Shown here in pieces: positions 11,173 through 21,188 of a stretch of 45,848 nucleotides of DNA (the first letter of the stretch is position 1; every line of letters begins with the position of its first letter). The position numbers were made by a program, and so were the translations under genes. This stretch comes from Streptococcus cristatus. Its GTDB lineage: Bacteria; Bacillota; Bacilli; Lactobacillales; Streptococcaceae. The notes below the pieces were generated by a model. The model made no database searches, was not told where the DNA came from, and was given only the letters and a program-made list of their open reading frames with translations. Location of the stretch: positions 1 to 45,848 of the forward strand of contig NZ_RJNA01000014.1 of the NCBI RefSeq assembly GCF_003943815.1. The letters run 5' to 3'.

Positions 11173-11775
11173 TTACAGCCAACCTATAAAGCGGATAAGG
11201 TACATATTTAGTCGTACCTGACGTGAATAGTAGTAATTTCCACCATTAATATAAAGCTTAGGTCCGTAAAAAATGGAAAGTAGATTATAGTATGAATAGG
11301 TTTTTCCAGTCACATTGCCAAGACTCGGTGCAACTACTTCTTTTGAGTATTTTTTTGCAAGCTCGAGCGTATTCTCGCCGCCATTTTGCGCCACATAGTC
11401 GATATAGGCCTGACCAAAATTGTAGGCCTGAACCGCTGTCCAAACATCTACCTTTTTCTCGCTGGCCAGCTCTAGATTGTCCGATAGAGTCTGAATACCT
11501 TGCCGGACACTTTCTTTATTGTCTGTAATCGAATTGATTTCGCCTGTTGCACTCTCACTAGACTGCATGAGGTCGTTGTTTCTTCCCTTGGTTTCCGTGT
11601 AGATCATGGCTAGGACTAGCTCTTCATTAGCCGCTGTGTCCTGCTCGTCCAGCACTTCTCTAACCAAGCTTTGATAGGTCATAACCTGCTTAACATCACG
11701 ATGGACCTGATAGCCTTTTATCGCGATAGCAGCCAGAATGATGAGCAAAATCAATCTTCTGATAAATTTAAACAT
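11173..11775 (-). CDS. pmp23: Membrane-anchored lysozyme-like protein, Pmp23 type
   Basis: A 200-residue protein with an N-terminal membrane anchor ([19 protein letters not shown], about residues 4-22) and an extracytoplasmic lysozyme-like domain. The probable catalytic Glu is in [11 protein letters not shown] (near 56), followed by [10 protein letters not shown] and an [12 protein letters not shown] segment typical of CwlT-like muramidases. Pneumococcal Pmp23 has this size and gene position and affects wall integrity and division. Its start overlaps the ndpA stop (TAATG), so it is the last gene of the tdk-prfA chain. Peptidoglycan cleavage is inferred from the fold. Confidence 0.85.
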   Translation of the reverse strand: MFKFIRRLILLIILAAIAIKGYQVHRDVKQVMTYQSLVREVLDEQDTAANEELVLAMIYTETKGRNNDLMQSSESATGEINSITDNKESVRQGIQTLSDNLELASEKKVDVWTAVQAYNFGQAYIDYVAQNGGENTLELAKKYSKEVVAPSLGNVTGKTYSYYNLLSIFYGPKLYINGGNYYYSRQVRLNMYLIRFIGWL

Positions 11776-12749
11776 TATTTACTTTGTATATCCTCGATAT
11801 TTTTGATGAGAATAGAGTAGGTCCCGTTGTCGTTCTGGATAAATTCCACAGATTCAGCATCCTGATAGACATTATTGGGAACGATCAGCTCTATTCCATT
11901 AGAGAGGGATAATTTTTGATTTTCGAATTTCTTTTTCTGGCGACTGCTGTCAATCTCATCAAACTTAATTGGCTCTGGTATAGTTTCCTTAACTTGGTCA
12001 ATAAAGGTAAGTCGGGCTGTCAGATTGCTGTCAAACAGCTCGTCTGCCAGCTTTTCAGGAGATAATTCGTCATTTTCTTCCAGATTTTTGAAAATACTGG
12101 ATTTGACCTTGGACTGGAACTGAAAATCGTCTGTGTTAAAATTCTCAGCAATCTTTTGAGCCGTTTTTTCCAGAGTTTTGATAGATTTTTTTGGTGAAAT
12201 CTTAGGACTGACCTGCAAGAGATTGTCAGAAAAATAGTTGAGAAAGGCGCCATTGTACTTGATGCGCTTTTCAATCAGATGGTACTTGCGAGACTGGAGA
12301 TTGATGACCAAAGCCTCGTCCGCACCCGTACCAAAGCCAGGGAGATTGTTCTGCGTCAGCTTGATAGGATTGTCTACCTCACCACCCAAGTGGGTCAGAG
12401 TTTCCCGCAGAGCAATCCGCAGAAAAGCAAAGTGCTCCACGCCTTCCTTGTCAAACTGGACGAAAATTAAATCATTGGTTTTCTGGTTTTCACTGACCGA
12501 AAACTCTTCCTGCCAAAGCTTGGCCACCGTCACGGATGTTTCCAATAAGTCGTCCGAAAGCTGGGCTAAAAAGACATTATCAGGTTCGAAAATGCCTGTT
12601 TTAGCCTCGTCAGAATAAACTCGCTCGATTTTCTTACGCAAGTATTCTTCAATCTTGGGAGTGATATTAAGAAACTTATCCGCCAGCAGCAGTTCGGTAT
12701 CAGCTGGGCTAAATTGATGAATGATGGCCTTCTTTACATAAATGTCCAT
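11775..12749 (-). CDS. Nucleoid-associated protein (NdpA/YejK family)
   Basis: A 324-residue cytosolic protein matching the NdpA (37-kDa nucleoid-associated protein) family in length and order. It starts [15 protein letters not shown], has [16 protein letters not shown] near residues 29-44, [14 protein letters not shown] in the middle, and a beta-rich C-terminus. The role in streptococci is not established; E. coli YejK binds nucleoid and topoisomerases. It lies 1 nt from glyA and overlaps pmp23, indicating co-transcription. The assignment rests on overall pattern and the conserved neighbourhood. Confidence 0.8.
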   Translation of the reverse strand: MDIYVKKAIIHQFSPADTELLLADKFLNITPKIEEYLRKKIERVYSDEAKTGIFEPDNVFLAQLSDDLLETSVTVAKLWQEEFSVSENQKTNDLIFVQFDKEGVEHFAFLRIALRETLTHLGGEVDNPIKLTQNNLPGFGTGADEALVINLQSRKYHLIEKRIKYNGAFLNYFSDNLLQVSPKISPKKSIKTLEKTAQKIAENFNTDDFQFQSKVKSSIFKNLEENDELSPEKLADELFDSNLTARLTFIDQVKETIPEPIKFDEIDSSRQKKKFENQKLSLSNGIELIVPNNVYQDAESVEFIQNDNGTYSILIKNIEDIQSK

Positions 12750-12750
12750 C

Positions 12751-14013
12751 TTAGTTCAAACCTTCATAGAGCGGAAAAGCGTCCGTCAATTCGCGAACTT
12801 CCGCCCGAACTTGGTTCAGCACCGCTTCGTTTTCAGCGTTTTCCAGAGCCTTGATAATGAGCTCAGCTACCTTGATACTTTCTGTGACACCAAAGCCTCG
12901 AGCTGCAATAGCTGCTGTACCAATACGAATGCCACTGGTTTTAAATGGTGACAAAGTTTCGTAAGGAATGGAGTTTTTATTGAGCGTAATGTTGACCTCA
13001 TCCAAGAGATTTTGAGCGACTTTCCCATTTTCTACAACCTTAGTAACATCCACCAAGAACAGGTGATTTTCAGTACCGTCAGAAATCACACGGAACTTAT
13101 CATGCTGACGGAAGACTTGGGCCATGGCTTGGGCATTATCCAAAATCTGCTGAGCATAAACCTTGAAAGCTGGATCCAGCACTTCTTTAAAGGCAACTGC
13201 TTTGGCTGCAATTACATGCTCCAGTGGTCCGCCTTGAATGCCCGGAAAGATAGCTGAGTTAATTTTCTTAGCTAGGTCTTCATCATTTGTCAAAATCAAT
13301 CCACCGCGAGGACCACGTAAGGTCTTGTGGGTCGTCGTGGTGGTGATGTCCGCATAAGGCACAGGACTTGGATGGAGACCAGCAGCAACCAAGCCAGCGA
13401 TGTGAGCCATATCGACCATAAGCTTGGCACCGACTGCATCAGCAATTTCGCGGAATTTTGAAAAGTCGATGATATGAGAGTAGGCTGAAGCACCTGCCAC
13501 AATCAGCTTAGGCTGTACTTCCTTGGCTTGCTGGAGGATGGCATCAAAGTCCAGTAATTCTGTTTCGGGGTCAACACTATAGGATACAAAATTGTAAGTT
13601 TGGCCAGAGAAGCTTACTGGAGCACCGTGAGTCAAGTGACCACCAGCAGACAAATCCATGCCCATCACAGTGTCGCCTGGCTCAATCAAAGCCATATAAG
13701 CTGCACAATTGGCCTGACTGCCTGAGTGAGGTTGCACATTGGCAAACTTGGCACCAAAGATTTCCTTGGCACGCTCAATGGCCAAACTCTCCACTACATC
13801 AACTACATCTGTCCCGCCATAGTAACGACGACCTGGGTAACCCTCAGCGTATTTATTGGTCAAAATAGAACCTTGAGCGGCCATAACAGCTTTAGAAACG
13901 ACGTTTTCTGAAGCGATCAGCTCGATATTATGTTGCTGACGCTCTTCCTCATTGGCAATGGCATCCCAGAGTTCTTTGTCAAATGTTTTGTAATCTTCTT
14001 GGTCAAAAATCAT
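12751..14013 (-). CDS. glyA: Serine hydroxymethyltransferase
   Basis: This PLP enzyme interconverts serine and glycine and supplies 5,10-methylene-tetrahydrofolate. The 420 residues are the usual length. The PLP lysine lies in the signature [14 protein letters not shown] (Lys near 230). Upstream are [10 protein letters not shown] (about 28-37) and [10 protein letters not shown], and later [11 protein letters not shown]. The start ATG is preceded by AAGGAG. The tsaC stop is only 47 nt upstream and ndpA begins 1 nt downstream, so it is internal to the operon. The acetyltransferase gene that I recall between tsaC and glyA in pneumococcus is absent here. Confidence 0.96.
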   Translation of the reverse strand: MIFDQEDYKTFDKELWDAIANEEERQQHNIELIASENVVSKAVMAAQGSILTNKYAEGYPGRRYYGGTDVVDVVESLAIERAKEIFGAKFANVQPHSGSQANCAAYMALIEPGDTVMGMDLSAGGHLTHGAPVSFSGQTYNFVSYSVDPETELLDFDAILQQAKEVQPKLIVAGASAYSHIIDFSKFREIADAVGAKLMVDMAHIAGLVAAGLHPSPVPYADITTTTTHKTLRGPRGGLILTNDEDLAKKINSAIFPGIQGGPLEHVIAAKAVAFKEVLDPAFKVYAQQILDNAQAMAQVFRQHDKFRVISDGTENHLFLVDVTKVVENGKVAQNLLDEVNITLNKNSIPYETLSPFKTSGIRIGTAAIAARGFGVTESIKVAELIIKALENAENEAVLNQVRAEVRELTDAFPLYEGLN

Positions 14014-14060
14014 AAGGTATCTCCTTCTTTTGAGAAAATAGGGCGCTAGGCTCCTAAAAG

Positions 14061-14651
14061 TTAAAATGTTATATCACTTACTTGGGCGAGAATGTCCTCG
14101 CGGGTAATGGCTCCTTGGCGCAAAATACACGCCTTTTCTCCAGACAAGTCCAGAATGGTTGAATCCTGACCTGTCAAAGCGGCATCATCTTCCACTCCCG
14201 AAACTTGCTCTTGAAAATCCAGCATGATCTGCTGGAAAGAAGTTCCACTAGCTTTTCCAGAAAGATTGGCAGATGGACCGATCAAGGGTCCATACTTGCG
14301 AATCAAGTCCAGCGTAACTGGATGCTTAGGAACCCGAAAGCCCACGGTTGCCATACCAGAGTTAATCCAAGCAGGCACTCGGTCATTGGCTTGGAGGATA
14401 ATAGTCAGTGGCCCAGGTAGAAAGGCTTGATAGAGTTTTTCTAGATAGCTGGGCTGGTTCTTAGAAAAACGGTAAACTTCTTCCAAGCTAGCCACATTGA
14501 GATTGAGAGCTTTGTCACGAGGTCTTCTTTTTAATTCATAAACTCGCTCAACCGCCTCTTCGTTCAAAGCTTGAGCAAAGAGGCCATAAACAGTTTCGGT
14601 GGGCAGGACAACTGCTCCGCCTGCTGCCAGAGTCTTTTCTATCTTATCCAT
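14061..14651 (-). CDS. tsaC: L-threonylcarbamoyladenylate synthase (Sua5/YrdC/YwlC)
   Basis: It makes threonylcarbamoyl-AMP from threonine, bicarbonate and ATP for the t6A modification at tRNA position 37. I chose the ATG at 14649-14651 ([24 protein letters not shown]), giving 196 residues, which fits the family start and has GGTGGCGG upstream. The longer frame to 14681 lies inside prmC. Motifs are [34 protein letters not shown] and GPSANLSG. The C-terminal Sua5 domain is missing, so this is the short TsaC/YrdC form. It overlaps prmC by 8 nt. Confidence 0.92.
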   Translation of the reverse strand: MDKIEKTLAAGGAVVLPTETVYGLFAQALNEEAVERVYELKRRPRDKALNLNVASLEEVYRFSKNQPSYLEKLYQAFLPGPLTIILQANDRVPAWINSGMATVGFRVPKHPVTLDLIRKYGPLIGPSANLSGKASGTSFQQIMLDFQEQVSGVEDDAALTGQDSTILDLSGEKACILRQGAITREDILAQVSDITF

Positions 14652-15474
14652 TGTCAACCGCCACCATTCTATCCTTGCCAAATTGATCTTTCAAGACTCG
14701 GATTCGTTTTTGGGGAAAAGATTTTTTCAGCAATTCCCTGACGCCATCTCCTTGCTTGTAACCAATTTCCAGATAAATTTTTCCTTTTTCTGTCAGATAG
14801 TCTCCTGCCTGCTCTGCTATTTTCCGATAGACGGCATAGCCATCTTCCTCCGCAAAGAGGGCCATATGAGGCTCTGAGGTCAAAACATTAAGTCCAACTT
14901 CATCCTTATCTGCTTCTGAAATATAGGGTGGGTTGGACACGATGATGTCAAATGTCCCGCTAATCGCTTCCATGCAATCGGATTGGACAAAGGCAAGATC
15001 AAGCCCACAGGACTGGGCGTTTTCTGCCGCCAAGGCAAGAGCATCTTCTGAGAGGTCAGAAGCAGTAATCTGCCAATCTGGACGGCTATTTGCCAGCGCA
15101 AGAGCGATGGCTCCGCTACCCGTTCCGATATCCAAGACTGACAAGGATTTTTCAGGATTCTCCGACAAAATCAGCTCCACCAGTTCCTCTGTCTCAGGCC
15201 TTGGAATCAGAACTCGCTCATCAACCTTGAGAGTCAAGCCGTGAAAGTCACTGCTCCCAATGATATACTGGGCTGGCTTATGAGCGAGCAGCTGCTCATG
15301 AATTGCTTTCAGCTGGTCACGATCTTCCTGATTAACCTCTGCCTGAAGCTTGAGAACAAAATCGGTAAAGGAGAGCTCATTGAGAGCTCGATAAACGAAA
15401 GACAGGCTTTCCGCTTCTTCTCCCGCTACTACCAGCTCCTGCTCTAGCTCAGCTAAATATTGAGCTAGGGTCAT
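14644..15474 (-). CDS. prmC: Release factor glutamine methyltransferase
   Basis: PrmC methylates the Gln of the GGQ motif in release factors. An N-terminal helical domain (about residues 1-75) is followed by a Rossmann methyltransferase with VLDIGTGSGAIALAL near 113 and the glutamine-binding NPPY in IVSNPPYISEADKDEV near 180. Length (276) is typical. The start touches the prfA stop, so it is translated with its substrate RF1, the arrangement also seen in E. coli. The protein is cytosolic. Confidence 0.95.
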   Translation of the reverse strand: MTLAQYLAELEQELVVAGEEAESLSFVYRALNELSFTDFVLKLQAEVNQEDRDQLKAIHEQLLAHKPAQYIIGSSDFHGLTLKVDERVLIPRPETEELVELILSENPEKSLSVLDIGTGSGAIALALANSRPDWQITASDLSEDALALAAENAQSCGLDLAFVQSDCMEAISGTFDIIVSNPPYISEADKDEVGLNVLTSEPHMALFAEEDGYAVYRKIAEQAGDYLTEKGKIYLEIGYKQGDGVRELLKKSFPQKRIRVLKDQFGKDRMVAVDNG

Positions 15475-16553
15475 TATTTATTCAGCTCTTCTAGTTTTTG
15501 CGTTTGGTCATAGAGCACCAAGGCATCTACAACTTCATCCAATTTACCAGACAAGATGGTATCTAGCTTTTGCAGGGTCAAGCCGATACGGTGGTCTGTG
15601 ACACGGTTTTGTGGGAAGTTATAAGTACGAATCCGTTCTGAACGGTCACCAGTACCAATGGTTGACTTACGCTCCGCGTCTTGCTCGTCTTGGGCAATTT
15701 GCGCAAAGTGGTCAGCCACACGCGCACGGATAATTTTCATCGCCTTCTCACGGTTCTTCTGCTGGGTACGTTCTTCCTGCATCTCCACCTTGATATTGGT
15801 TGGTAAGTGAACGATACGAACGGCAGTCGCAACCTTGTTGACGTTCTGTCCACCAGCACCAGATGCGTGGTAGATGTCCACACGAAGGTCTTTTGGATCA
15901 ATATCGTATTCTACTTCTTCGATTTCTGGCATGACCAGAACTGTGGCTGTTGAAGTATGAACACGGCCTTGACTTTCTGTCACAGGGACCCGTTGCACGC
16001 GGTGAGCACCTGATTCATACTTGAGTTTAGAGTAAACAGATTGCCCTGAAACCATGGCCACTACTTCTTTGAAACCACCGACACCGTTCATTGAGGCTTC
16101 CATGACTTCAAAACGCCAGCCTTGGGCTTCCGCATACTTCTGATACATCGTCAGCAAATCTCCAGCAAAAAGCGCCGCTTCATCTCCACCAGCTGCTCCA
16201 CGGATTTCAAGGATGATGTTCTTGTCGTCGTTTGGATCTTTTGGAAGGAGCAAAATTTTCAGTTTTTCTTCGTATTCTTCTTTTTCAGCCTTGGCATCTT
16301 TGAGTTCTTGCTTGGCCATTTCTTCCAAGTCCGCATCTCCGCCAGATTCCTTAATCATCTCTTCGGCATCAACGATGTTTTGAAGGACTTGTTTGTACTC
16401 ACGGTAAGCTGTTACCGTATCACGAGTAGAAGCCTCTTCCTTTGAAAGTTCCATGAAACGCTTGGTGTCTGAGACCACATCAGGGTCACTGAGCAATTCT
16501 CCAAGCTCTTCATAGCGGTCTTCCACTGCCTGTAACTGGTCATAAATATTCAT
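15474..16553 (-). CDS. prfA: Peptide chain release factor 1
   Basis: RF1 reads UAA and UAG stop codons. The 359-residue protein has the catalytic GGQ in [15 protein letters not shown] (near 232), and the codon-recognition PxT tripeptide as PVT in [14 protein letters not shown]. An acidic helical N-terminal domain matches RF1. It follows tdk by about 35 nt and abuts prmC, its modifying enzyme. Confidence 0.96.
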   Translation of the reverse strand: MNIYDQLQAVEDRYEELGELLSDPDVVSDTKRFMELSKEEASTRDTVTAYREYKQVLQNIVDAEEMIKESGGDADLEEMAKQELKDAKAEKEEYEEKLKILLLPKDPNDDKNIILEIRGAAGGDEAALFAGDLLTMYQKYAEAQGWRFEVMEASMNGVGGFKEVVAMVSGQSVYSKLKYESGAHRVQRVPVTESQGRVHTSTATVLVMPEIEEVEYDIDPKDLRVDIYHASGAGGQNVNKVATAVRIVHLPTNIKVEMQEERTQQKNREKAMKIIRARVADHFAQIAQDEQDAERKSTIGTGDRSERIRTYNFPQNRVTDHRIGLTLQKLDTILSGKLDEVVDALVLYDQTQKLEELNK

Positions 16554-16588
16554 CTTTGTAATCTATCTCCTTGATTTTCTAATTCATT

Positions 16589-17161
16589 CTACTTAATGGG
16601 TGGATTGAAATAATGCTTGCGGCAAACAGAAATATAGGTCTCATGGCCACCGATTTTAATCTGTTCGCCATCATAGACAGGTTTCCCATTATCCGTCCGC
16701 AAAACCATAGTTGCTTTTTTAGAGCAATATTGGCAAATAGTCTTGATTTCGTCAATCTTATCAGCCAGGAGCAAGAGATGCTTGGAACCTTCAAAGAGTT
16801 CATTGCGAAAGTCATTTTTCAGACCAAAAGCCATGACTGGAACATCCAGCTCATCCACCACCCTAGCCAAATCATAGACATGATGACGTTTCAAAAACTG
16901 AGCCTCATCAATCAAAACGCAGTAAGGCTTTTCAGGCAGGCTTTGAATATAGCCAAAAATATCTGTCTGGTCCTCGATTGCCATCGCAGCTCGCTTCATG
17001 CCGATACGGCTGGAAACAACGCCAAAGCCATCACGTGTATCGACAGCTGAGGTCATGATTACTACGCTTTTGCCCTGCTCTTCGTAGTTGTGGGCCACTT
17101 TCAAAATTTCAATGGTCTTGCCCGAATTCATTGTGCCATATTTATAATATAACTGAGCCAT
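16589..17161 (-). CDS. tdk: Thymidine kinase
   Basis: This type II thymidine kinase of 190 residues phosphorylates thymidine for salvage. The P-loop is GTMNSGKT near residues 9-16, the Walker B-like segment is [10 protein letters not shown], and four zinc-site Cys/His residues lie in CQYC ... CRKHYF. A lasso-loop region precedes the second zinc pair. It is the first gene of the tdk-prfA-prmC-tsaC-glyA-ndpA-pmp23 chain. A possible -10 (TAAAAT) sits about 90 nt upstream in the region shared with the divergent tautomerase. Confidence 0.95.
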   Translation of the reverse strand: MAQLYYKYGTMNSGKTIEILKVAHNYEEQGKSVVIMTSAVDTRDGFGVVSSRIGMKRAAMAIEDQTDIFGYIQSLPEKPYCVLIDEAQFLKRHHVYDLARVVDELDVPVMAFGLKNDFRNELFEGSKHLLLLADKIDEIKTICQYCSKKATMVLRTDNGKPVYDGEQIKIGGHETYISVCRKHYFNPPIK

Positions 17162-17327
17162 TTATTCTTACATTCTCTCTAAGTATTGTCTTTCTAGGAC
17201 TTTCAGCACTGTCCACAAACTCTGCTGGAAAGACCGACCGTACTTCCTATTATTTTACCACAATTCACTATTCTTTAAAACCTAATTTGTGATAAAATAA
17301 GATTAGCAAAAGAAAAGGAGAAATCAT

Positions 17328-17510
17328 ATGCCATTTGTAAGAATTGATTTATTTGAAGGCCGCAGCTTGGAACAAAAGAAAGCTTTGGCTAAGGAAGTCA
17401 CCGAAGCCGTTGTCAGAAATACTGGCGCACCTCAGTCTGCTGTCCATGTCATCATCAACGACATGCCAGAAGGCACTTACTTCCCTCAAGGTGAAATGCG
17501 AACAAAATAA
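17328..17510 (+). CDS. 4-oxalocrotonate tautomerase family protein
   Basis: This 60-residue tautomerase-superfamily subunit begins MPFVRIDLFEGRS. Pro-2 becomes the N-terminal catalytic base after Met removal. Arg residues near 12 and 39 are expected from the family; here Arg-12 is visible, but position 39 falls in SAVHVIINDM, so the second Arg appears to be missing. AAGGAG stands 7 nt before the ATG. The physiological substrate is unknown in streptococci. It is the only gene on the plus strand in this half of the window, divergent from tdk and convergent with the MATE gene, with which it shares a terminator. Confidence 0.88.
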   Translation: MPFVRIDLFEGRSLEQKKALAKEVTEAVVRNTGAPQSAVHVIINDMPEGTYFPQGEMRTK

Positions 17511-17552
17511 AATCAAAAGGGCTGAGATAATAACTCAGCTTTTTTGATTTTA
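17510..17552. terminator. Bidirectional terminator between tautomerase and MATE genes
   Basis: GGCTGAG / CTCAGCT with loop ATAATAA is flanked by AAAATCAAAA on the left and TTTTTTGATTTT on the right. It therefore works as stem plus U-run on both strands for the convergent genes. Confidence 0.85.
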
Positions 17553-17564
17553 TGATGAAAACGC

Positions 17565-18905
17565 TCAGCGTCGCTTCTTTTGGATATAATTCAATCGCAG
17601 TTGGTAGAGGATTGCACTCACGACCAAACTCGCAATCAGTCCAATCCAGTAACCATACGGTCCCAAGTCCGTAGCCTGATCTAAAAACAAGCCCAGGGGC
17701 AAGGAAACGCCCCAGTAAGCTAGCAAGCCTAAGTAAAATGGTGCCTGAGTATCCTTATAACCTCGCAAAATTCCTTGCAAAGGAGCGGCAATCGTATCAG
17801 CCAATTGGAAAAAGAGGCTAAAGGTCAGAAAGATTGAGGTCAGACGAATAAACTCTGGATCAGAGCCATAAAGACTGGCAACCTTGTCTCGGAAAATATA
17901 GAGAAAAATCAAAGTAAAGACCGCAAACCCAGATGCTACAATTCTCCCCAAAGTGCAATACTTTTTCACATCGTCAAGTCTTTCAGCCCCCAGCTCATAA
18001 GAGACGATAATGGCCATAGCTGTAGAGATACTCATAGGAAAAGCATACATTAAGTTTGAAAAATTCATGGCAGCCTGATGGCTAGCAATAATCAAAGAAG
18101 AAAATTTTGACATCACTAGTCCGACGATTGAAAAGATGACAACTTCGGCAAAGACTGTCCCTCCTATTGGCAAGCCTAAGCGAAAACCTTCAGCCAAACC
18201 AGCTTTACTCAAGGGACGAATTTTCCAGAGTTGGTATTGGCGAACTTTAGGATGTTTGATGGCTAATAATAATGATATAAGTAATAAAACCCAATAAGCT
18301 AAAGAAGTGCCTAGTCCCGCACCAGCTCCGCCCATTTCCGGAAAACCAAAAGCTCCATAAATCAACACATAATTAAAGCTAGCATTCAAAGGTAGGAGCA
18401 AAAGCATCAAATACATAGAAAGCCGAGTCAGCCCCAAAGCGTCCAAGAGAGAGCGAATGACGCTAAAGAGCAAGAAGGGAATGATACCGATGGACAAGTA
18501 CCAAAGATAATGCTGGGCCACATCTTTTACCAAAGGGTCTAAGCCTAGACGCTGCAAAACCAAAGGAGCACCCACAAATACCAGCGCAAATAAAATCAGC
18601 GATAAAGCCAAAGAAAGATAGATGAACTGATAAAAATCTGATGCAATTTTTTCATCTTTCCCCTGTCCCAAATGATGACCGATGATCGGTACCAAAGCAG
18701 ACACAATCCCTGTTAGAAAAGAGAAAAATGAACCCCACAGACTGGTCGCCATAGAGACACCTGCCAGATGCAAGGTATCGTATTGGCCCGTCATGGTCGT
18801 GTCAACAAAGGAAGCCGAGAAATTTGCCAGCTGATAAATCAGGATGGGAAGAAAAATTGAGACAAACAAGCTTAGGCGTTGTTTCAAATGATAAGTCTGA
18901 TACAT
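17565..18905 (-). CDS. MATE family efflux transporter
   Basis: This 446-residue polytopic membrane protein has about 12 helices arranged in two related halves. It starts MYQTYHLKQRLSLFVSIF. The family segments FVDTTMTGQY (near 33) and LGTSLAYW are visible, and IGLPIGGTVF-type sequence opens the second half. MATE transporters expel cationic drugs or metabolites using Na+ or H+ gradients. It is NorM-like rather than DinF-like by eye. The substrate is not predictable. It is monocistronic between the shared terminator and a three-hairpin element. Confidence 0.9.
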   Translation of the reverse strand: MYQTYHLKQRLSLFVSIFLPILIYQLANFSASFVDTTMTGQYDTLHLAGVSMATSLWGSFFSFLTGIVSALVPIIGHHLGQGKDEKIASDFYQFIYLSLALSLILFALVFVGAPLVLQRLGLDPLVKDVAQHYLWYLSIGIIPFLLFSVIRSLLDALGLTRLSMYLMLLLLPLNASFNYVLIYGAFGFPEMGGAGAGLGTSLAYWVLLLISLLLAIKHPKVRQYQLWKIRPLSKAGLAEGFRLGLPIGGTVFAEVVIFSIVGLVMSKFSSLIIASHQAAMNFSNLMYAFPMSISTAMAIIVSYELGAERLDDVKKYCTLGRIVASGFAVFTLIFLYIFRDKVASLYGSDPEFIRLTSIFLTFSLFFQLADTIAAPLQGILRGYKDTQAPFYLGLLAYWGVSLPLGLFLDQATDLGPYGYWIGLIASLVVSAILYQLRLNYIQKKRR

Positions 18906-18961
18906 GTTGAAGTCCTTTTTTTAATCTTCTTTTTTAACTATACTACAAGCCAGCTGAATAG

Positions 18962-18993
18962 TCAAAAGAGGCTGGGACAAAAGTCCTAGCCTC
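18962..18993 (-). terminator. Terminator beyond pbuX
   Basis: On the minus strand GAGGCTaGGAC / GTCCcAGCCTC with loop TTTT is followed by TTTTGAC. It is the last hairpin of the structured element and the likely end of the xpt-pbuX transcript. Confidence 0.6.
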
Positions 18994-19138
18994 TCAATTG
19001 TCTTTGGATTGTCGAGCAAGACGCAGTGGTTGAGTGGGCTCTACTACGCTGATTTCATCAGCTTTTACAGCCCTACTCAACTGTGCGGAGGTGGGACGAC
19101 GAAATCGAATTTTAACGAATTACCGATTTCTGTCCCAC
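18968..19138. repeat. Three-hairpin structured intergenic element
   Basis: Three consecutive near-perfect hairpins fill the gap between the pbuX stop and the MATE start. They lie at 18968-18993 (GAGGCT / AGCCTC), 19029-19081 (GTTGAGT / CTCAAC with inner GCTGAT / ATCAGC), and 19091-19138 (GTGGGAC / GTCCCAC with inner GAAATCG / CGATTTC). The GTGGGAC-GAAATCG arms look like an intergenic repeat I associate with sanguinis and mitis group genomes, but copy number cannot be seen here. No coding frame is present. Confidence 0.55.
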
Positions 19139-19146
19139 TCTCTTTC

Positions 19147-20412
19147 TTATTTATTTTTGCGATTTAAGATCGCGTTTAGGACAATGGCAATCAGACTAGC
19201 CATGACAATTCCGTTTGAGAAGAACATCTGAAGGCTGGTCGGTAAGCTGTTGAAAAGACTGCTACCATTGAGTCCGACACCTGCTGAGATAGAAATAGCT
19301 GCAATGAGGAAATTATGCTCGCTGTGCTCAAAGTCAACACGCGCTAAGATTTGCATCCCCTGAACAGACACAAAACCAAACATAACTAGCATGGCACCAC
19401 CAAGAACTGGACTTGGGATAATTTGTGCCAAGGCTCCGAATTTTGGCAAAAGGCCGAGGAGAATCAGGAAGCCAGCCGCATAGTAAATCGGCAACCGCGT
19501 CTTGATACCAGATAATTTGACCAAGCCAACATTCTGAGAAAATCCTGTGTAAGGGAAAGTATTGAAGACACCACCCAGCAGGACCGCAAGTCCTTCTGCT
19601 CGATAACCATTTCGTAGGCGGGTGCTGTCAATTTTATCTTTCGTAATGTCAGAAAGCGCTAAGTATACACCCGTTGACTCTACTAGAGAGACCGTTGCGA
19701 TGATACACATCATTACGATAGAAGAAAATTCAAACTTTGGTGCTCCGAAATAGAAAGGGGTTGGCACATGGACCAGCGGAGCCTGCGCAACGGGCGTCAA
19801 ATCCACCAAGCCCATGGCTCCAGCAATGCCCGTACCGACAATCAACCCAATCAAAATAGAGATGGATTTGATAAAACCTTTGGTAAAAATGTTAATCAAA
19901 AGAATAATCAGCACCGTCACAGCTGCTAGAATCAGACTTTGGGCGGTCGGCTTGTCTACATTATTTCCCATATTGCCAATGGCCACTGGAATCAAGGTCA
20001 ACCCAATGGTCGTAATGACCGAACCAGTCACAACTGATGGAAACAGATTAGCGATTTTTGAGAAAATCCCAGCGATCAAAACAACATAAATCCCTGATGC
20101 AATCAAAGCACCAAACATGGCACCACTACCGTGACTCTGCCCAATGATAATCAAGGGAGCAACGGACTGGAAGGCCACGCCCAGTACGACCGGCAGGCCG
20201 ATACCAAAATATTTATTTAATTGAAGTTGCAAGAGAGTAGCAACACCACACATAAAAATATCAGTCGAAATCAGATAGGTCAACTGCTCAGCCGAGTATC
20301 CTAAAGCCCCAGCAATCATAATCGGTACCAGAATGGAGCCTGAGTACATAGCCAACAAATGCTGCAAACCTAAAATGGCTGCCTGTGAATGTTTTTCTTC
20401 ATTATAGTTCAT
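19147..20412 (-). CDS. pbuX: Xanthine permease
   Basis: This NCS2-family nucleobase:cation symporter imports xanthine for use by Xpt. I chose the ATG at 20410-20412 (MNYNEEKHSQAAILGLQHLLAMYSG), giving 421 residues. It lies 1 nt past the xpt stop with AGAGG about 9 nt upstream; the longer frame runs into xpt. About 14 membrane segments are present. The family signature ATVSLVESTGVYLALSDI is near the middle, and NVGLVKLSG follows. It is co-transcribed with xpt and so shares its purine-responsive leader. Confidence 0.92.
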   Translation of the reverse strand: MNYNEEKHSQAAILGLQHLLAMYSGSILVPIMIAGALGYSAEQLTYLISTDIFMCGVATLLQLQLNKYFGIGLPVVLGVAFQSVAPLIIIGQSHGSGAMFGALIASGIYVVLIAGIFSKIANLFPSVVTGSVITTIGLTLIPVAIGNMGNNVDKPTAQSLILAAVTVLIILLINIFTKGFIKSISILIGLIVGTGIAGAMGLVDLTPVAQAPLVHVPTPFYFGAPKFEFSSIVMMCIIATVSLVESTGVYLALSDITKDKIDSTRLRNGYRAEGLAVLLGGVFNTFPYTGFSQNVGLVKLSGIKTRLPIYYAAGFLILLGLLPKFGALAQIIPSPVLGGAMLVMFGFVSVQGMQILARVDFEHSEHNFLIAAISISAGVGLNGSSLFNSLPTSLQMFFSNGIVMASLIAIVLNAILNRKNK

Positions 20413-20413
20413 C

Positions 20414-20995
20414 TTATAGATCTGCCTCTCTAAATACAACTTTTCCATTTTCAAATCGGTCAATTCGAGCCAAAGAAAGAACTGTTTGTCCTTGCGATTC
20501 TAGCAAGCTGCGACCATCTTGGAAAGATTTCTCAATCACGATTCCAACAGCTGCTACCTCAGCGCCAGCTTCTTCAATGATTTTAATCAGGCCTTTGGCT
20601 GCTTGGCCATTTGCCAAGAAATCATCAACGACCAGGACCTTGTCACTTGACTCCAAAAACTTACTAGCGATGGAGACAGTCGAAGTGATCTGCTTGGTAA
20701 AGGAATATACCTCTGCCGTTAAAATCCCTTCAGTCATGGTGATGTTCTTAGACTTTTTGGCAAAAATCATTGGCACACCCAAAGCTTCTGCCGTGTAGAC
20801 AGCTGGTGCGATCCCAGACGCCTCAATCGTCACAACCTTTGTAATACCTGCATCTCTGAAATGCTCAGCAAAAACCTGCCCGATTTCTTTCATAAGCGAA
20901 AAATCGACCTGATGGGTCAGGAAAGAGTCAACTTTGAGAATATTTTCTCCCAAAACGTTGCCATCCCTCAAAATTCTTTCTTCTAATTTTTTCAT
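20414..20995 (-). CDS. xpt: Xanthine phosphoribosyltransferase
   Basis: It converts xanthine and PRPP to XMP for purine salvage. I chose the ATG at 20993-20995 ([25 protein letters not shown]), giving 193 residues, because GAGGAG lies 7 nt upstream; the longer frame extends into the leader. The PRPP-binding motif is [16 protein letters not shown] near residues 126-141. It leads the xpt-pbuX operon, behind a riboswitch-like leader at 21110-21178. Confidence 0.95.
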   Translation of the reverse strand: MKKLEERILRDGNVLGENILKVDSFLTHQVDFSLMKEIGQVFAEHFRDAGITKVVTIEASGIAPAVYTAEALGVPMIFAKKSKNITMTEGILTAEVYSFTKQITSTVSIASKFLESSDKVLVVDDFLANGQAAKGLIKIIEEAGAEVAAVGIVIEKSFQDGRSLLESQGQTVLSLARIDRFENGKVVFREADL

Positions 20996-21029
20996 GTATC
21001 TCCTCTTAACATATCTTGGTTCAATGATG

Positions 21030-21059
21030 AAAGGACCTGCCACGATAAGCAAGTCCTTT
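21030..21059 (-). promoter_or_regulatory. Strong hairpin in the xpt leader (possible attenuator)
   Basis: On the minus strand an 11-bp stem (AAAGGACTTGC / GCAGGTCCTTT, one wobble) sits about 35 nt before the xpt ATG. The following sequence is CATCATTG, not a U-run, so intrinsic termination would be weak. Confidence 0.45.
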
Positions 21060-21109
21060 CTTTTAATGACAAATCATCTGGCACTAAAAGTACCAGAAAA
21101 TCATTAGAC

Positions 21110-21178
21110 TCACTTATTGTTAGATGTTTGGCATCTTGTAGAGACCTTGCCCCAATCATTAGCAAGATAAATAAGTTA
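21110..21178 (-). promoter_or_regulatory. Purine (guanine/xanthine-type) riboswitch aptamer
   Basis: On the minus strand the leader folds as a three-way junction. P1 is CTTATT / AATAAG, P2 is CTTGC / GCAAG, and P3 is AGATG / CATCT. The J2/3 segment is GTCTCTAC, the purine-aptamer signature, and a GATTGGG loop resembles the L2 GATATGG. The residue after P3 in the pocket reads AACAA where the consensus is GACTA. The specificity C is kept but neighbours differ. The position upstream of xpt-pbuX is the classical one for this riboswitch. Confidence 0.7.
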
Positions 21179-21188
21179 TTCTATTTAA

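Noticed and set aside
17565..18905. Naming the MATE gene dinF or pdrM
   Set aside because: Neither the sequence nor its neighbours discriminate between MATE subgroups, and there is no recA-cinA context.
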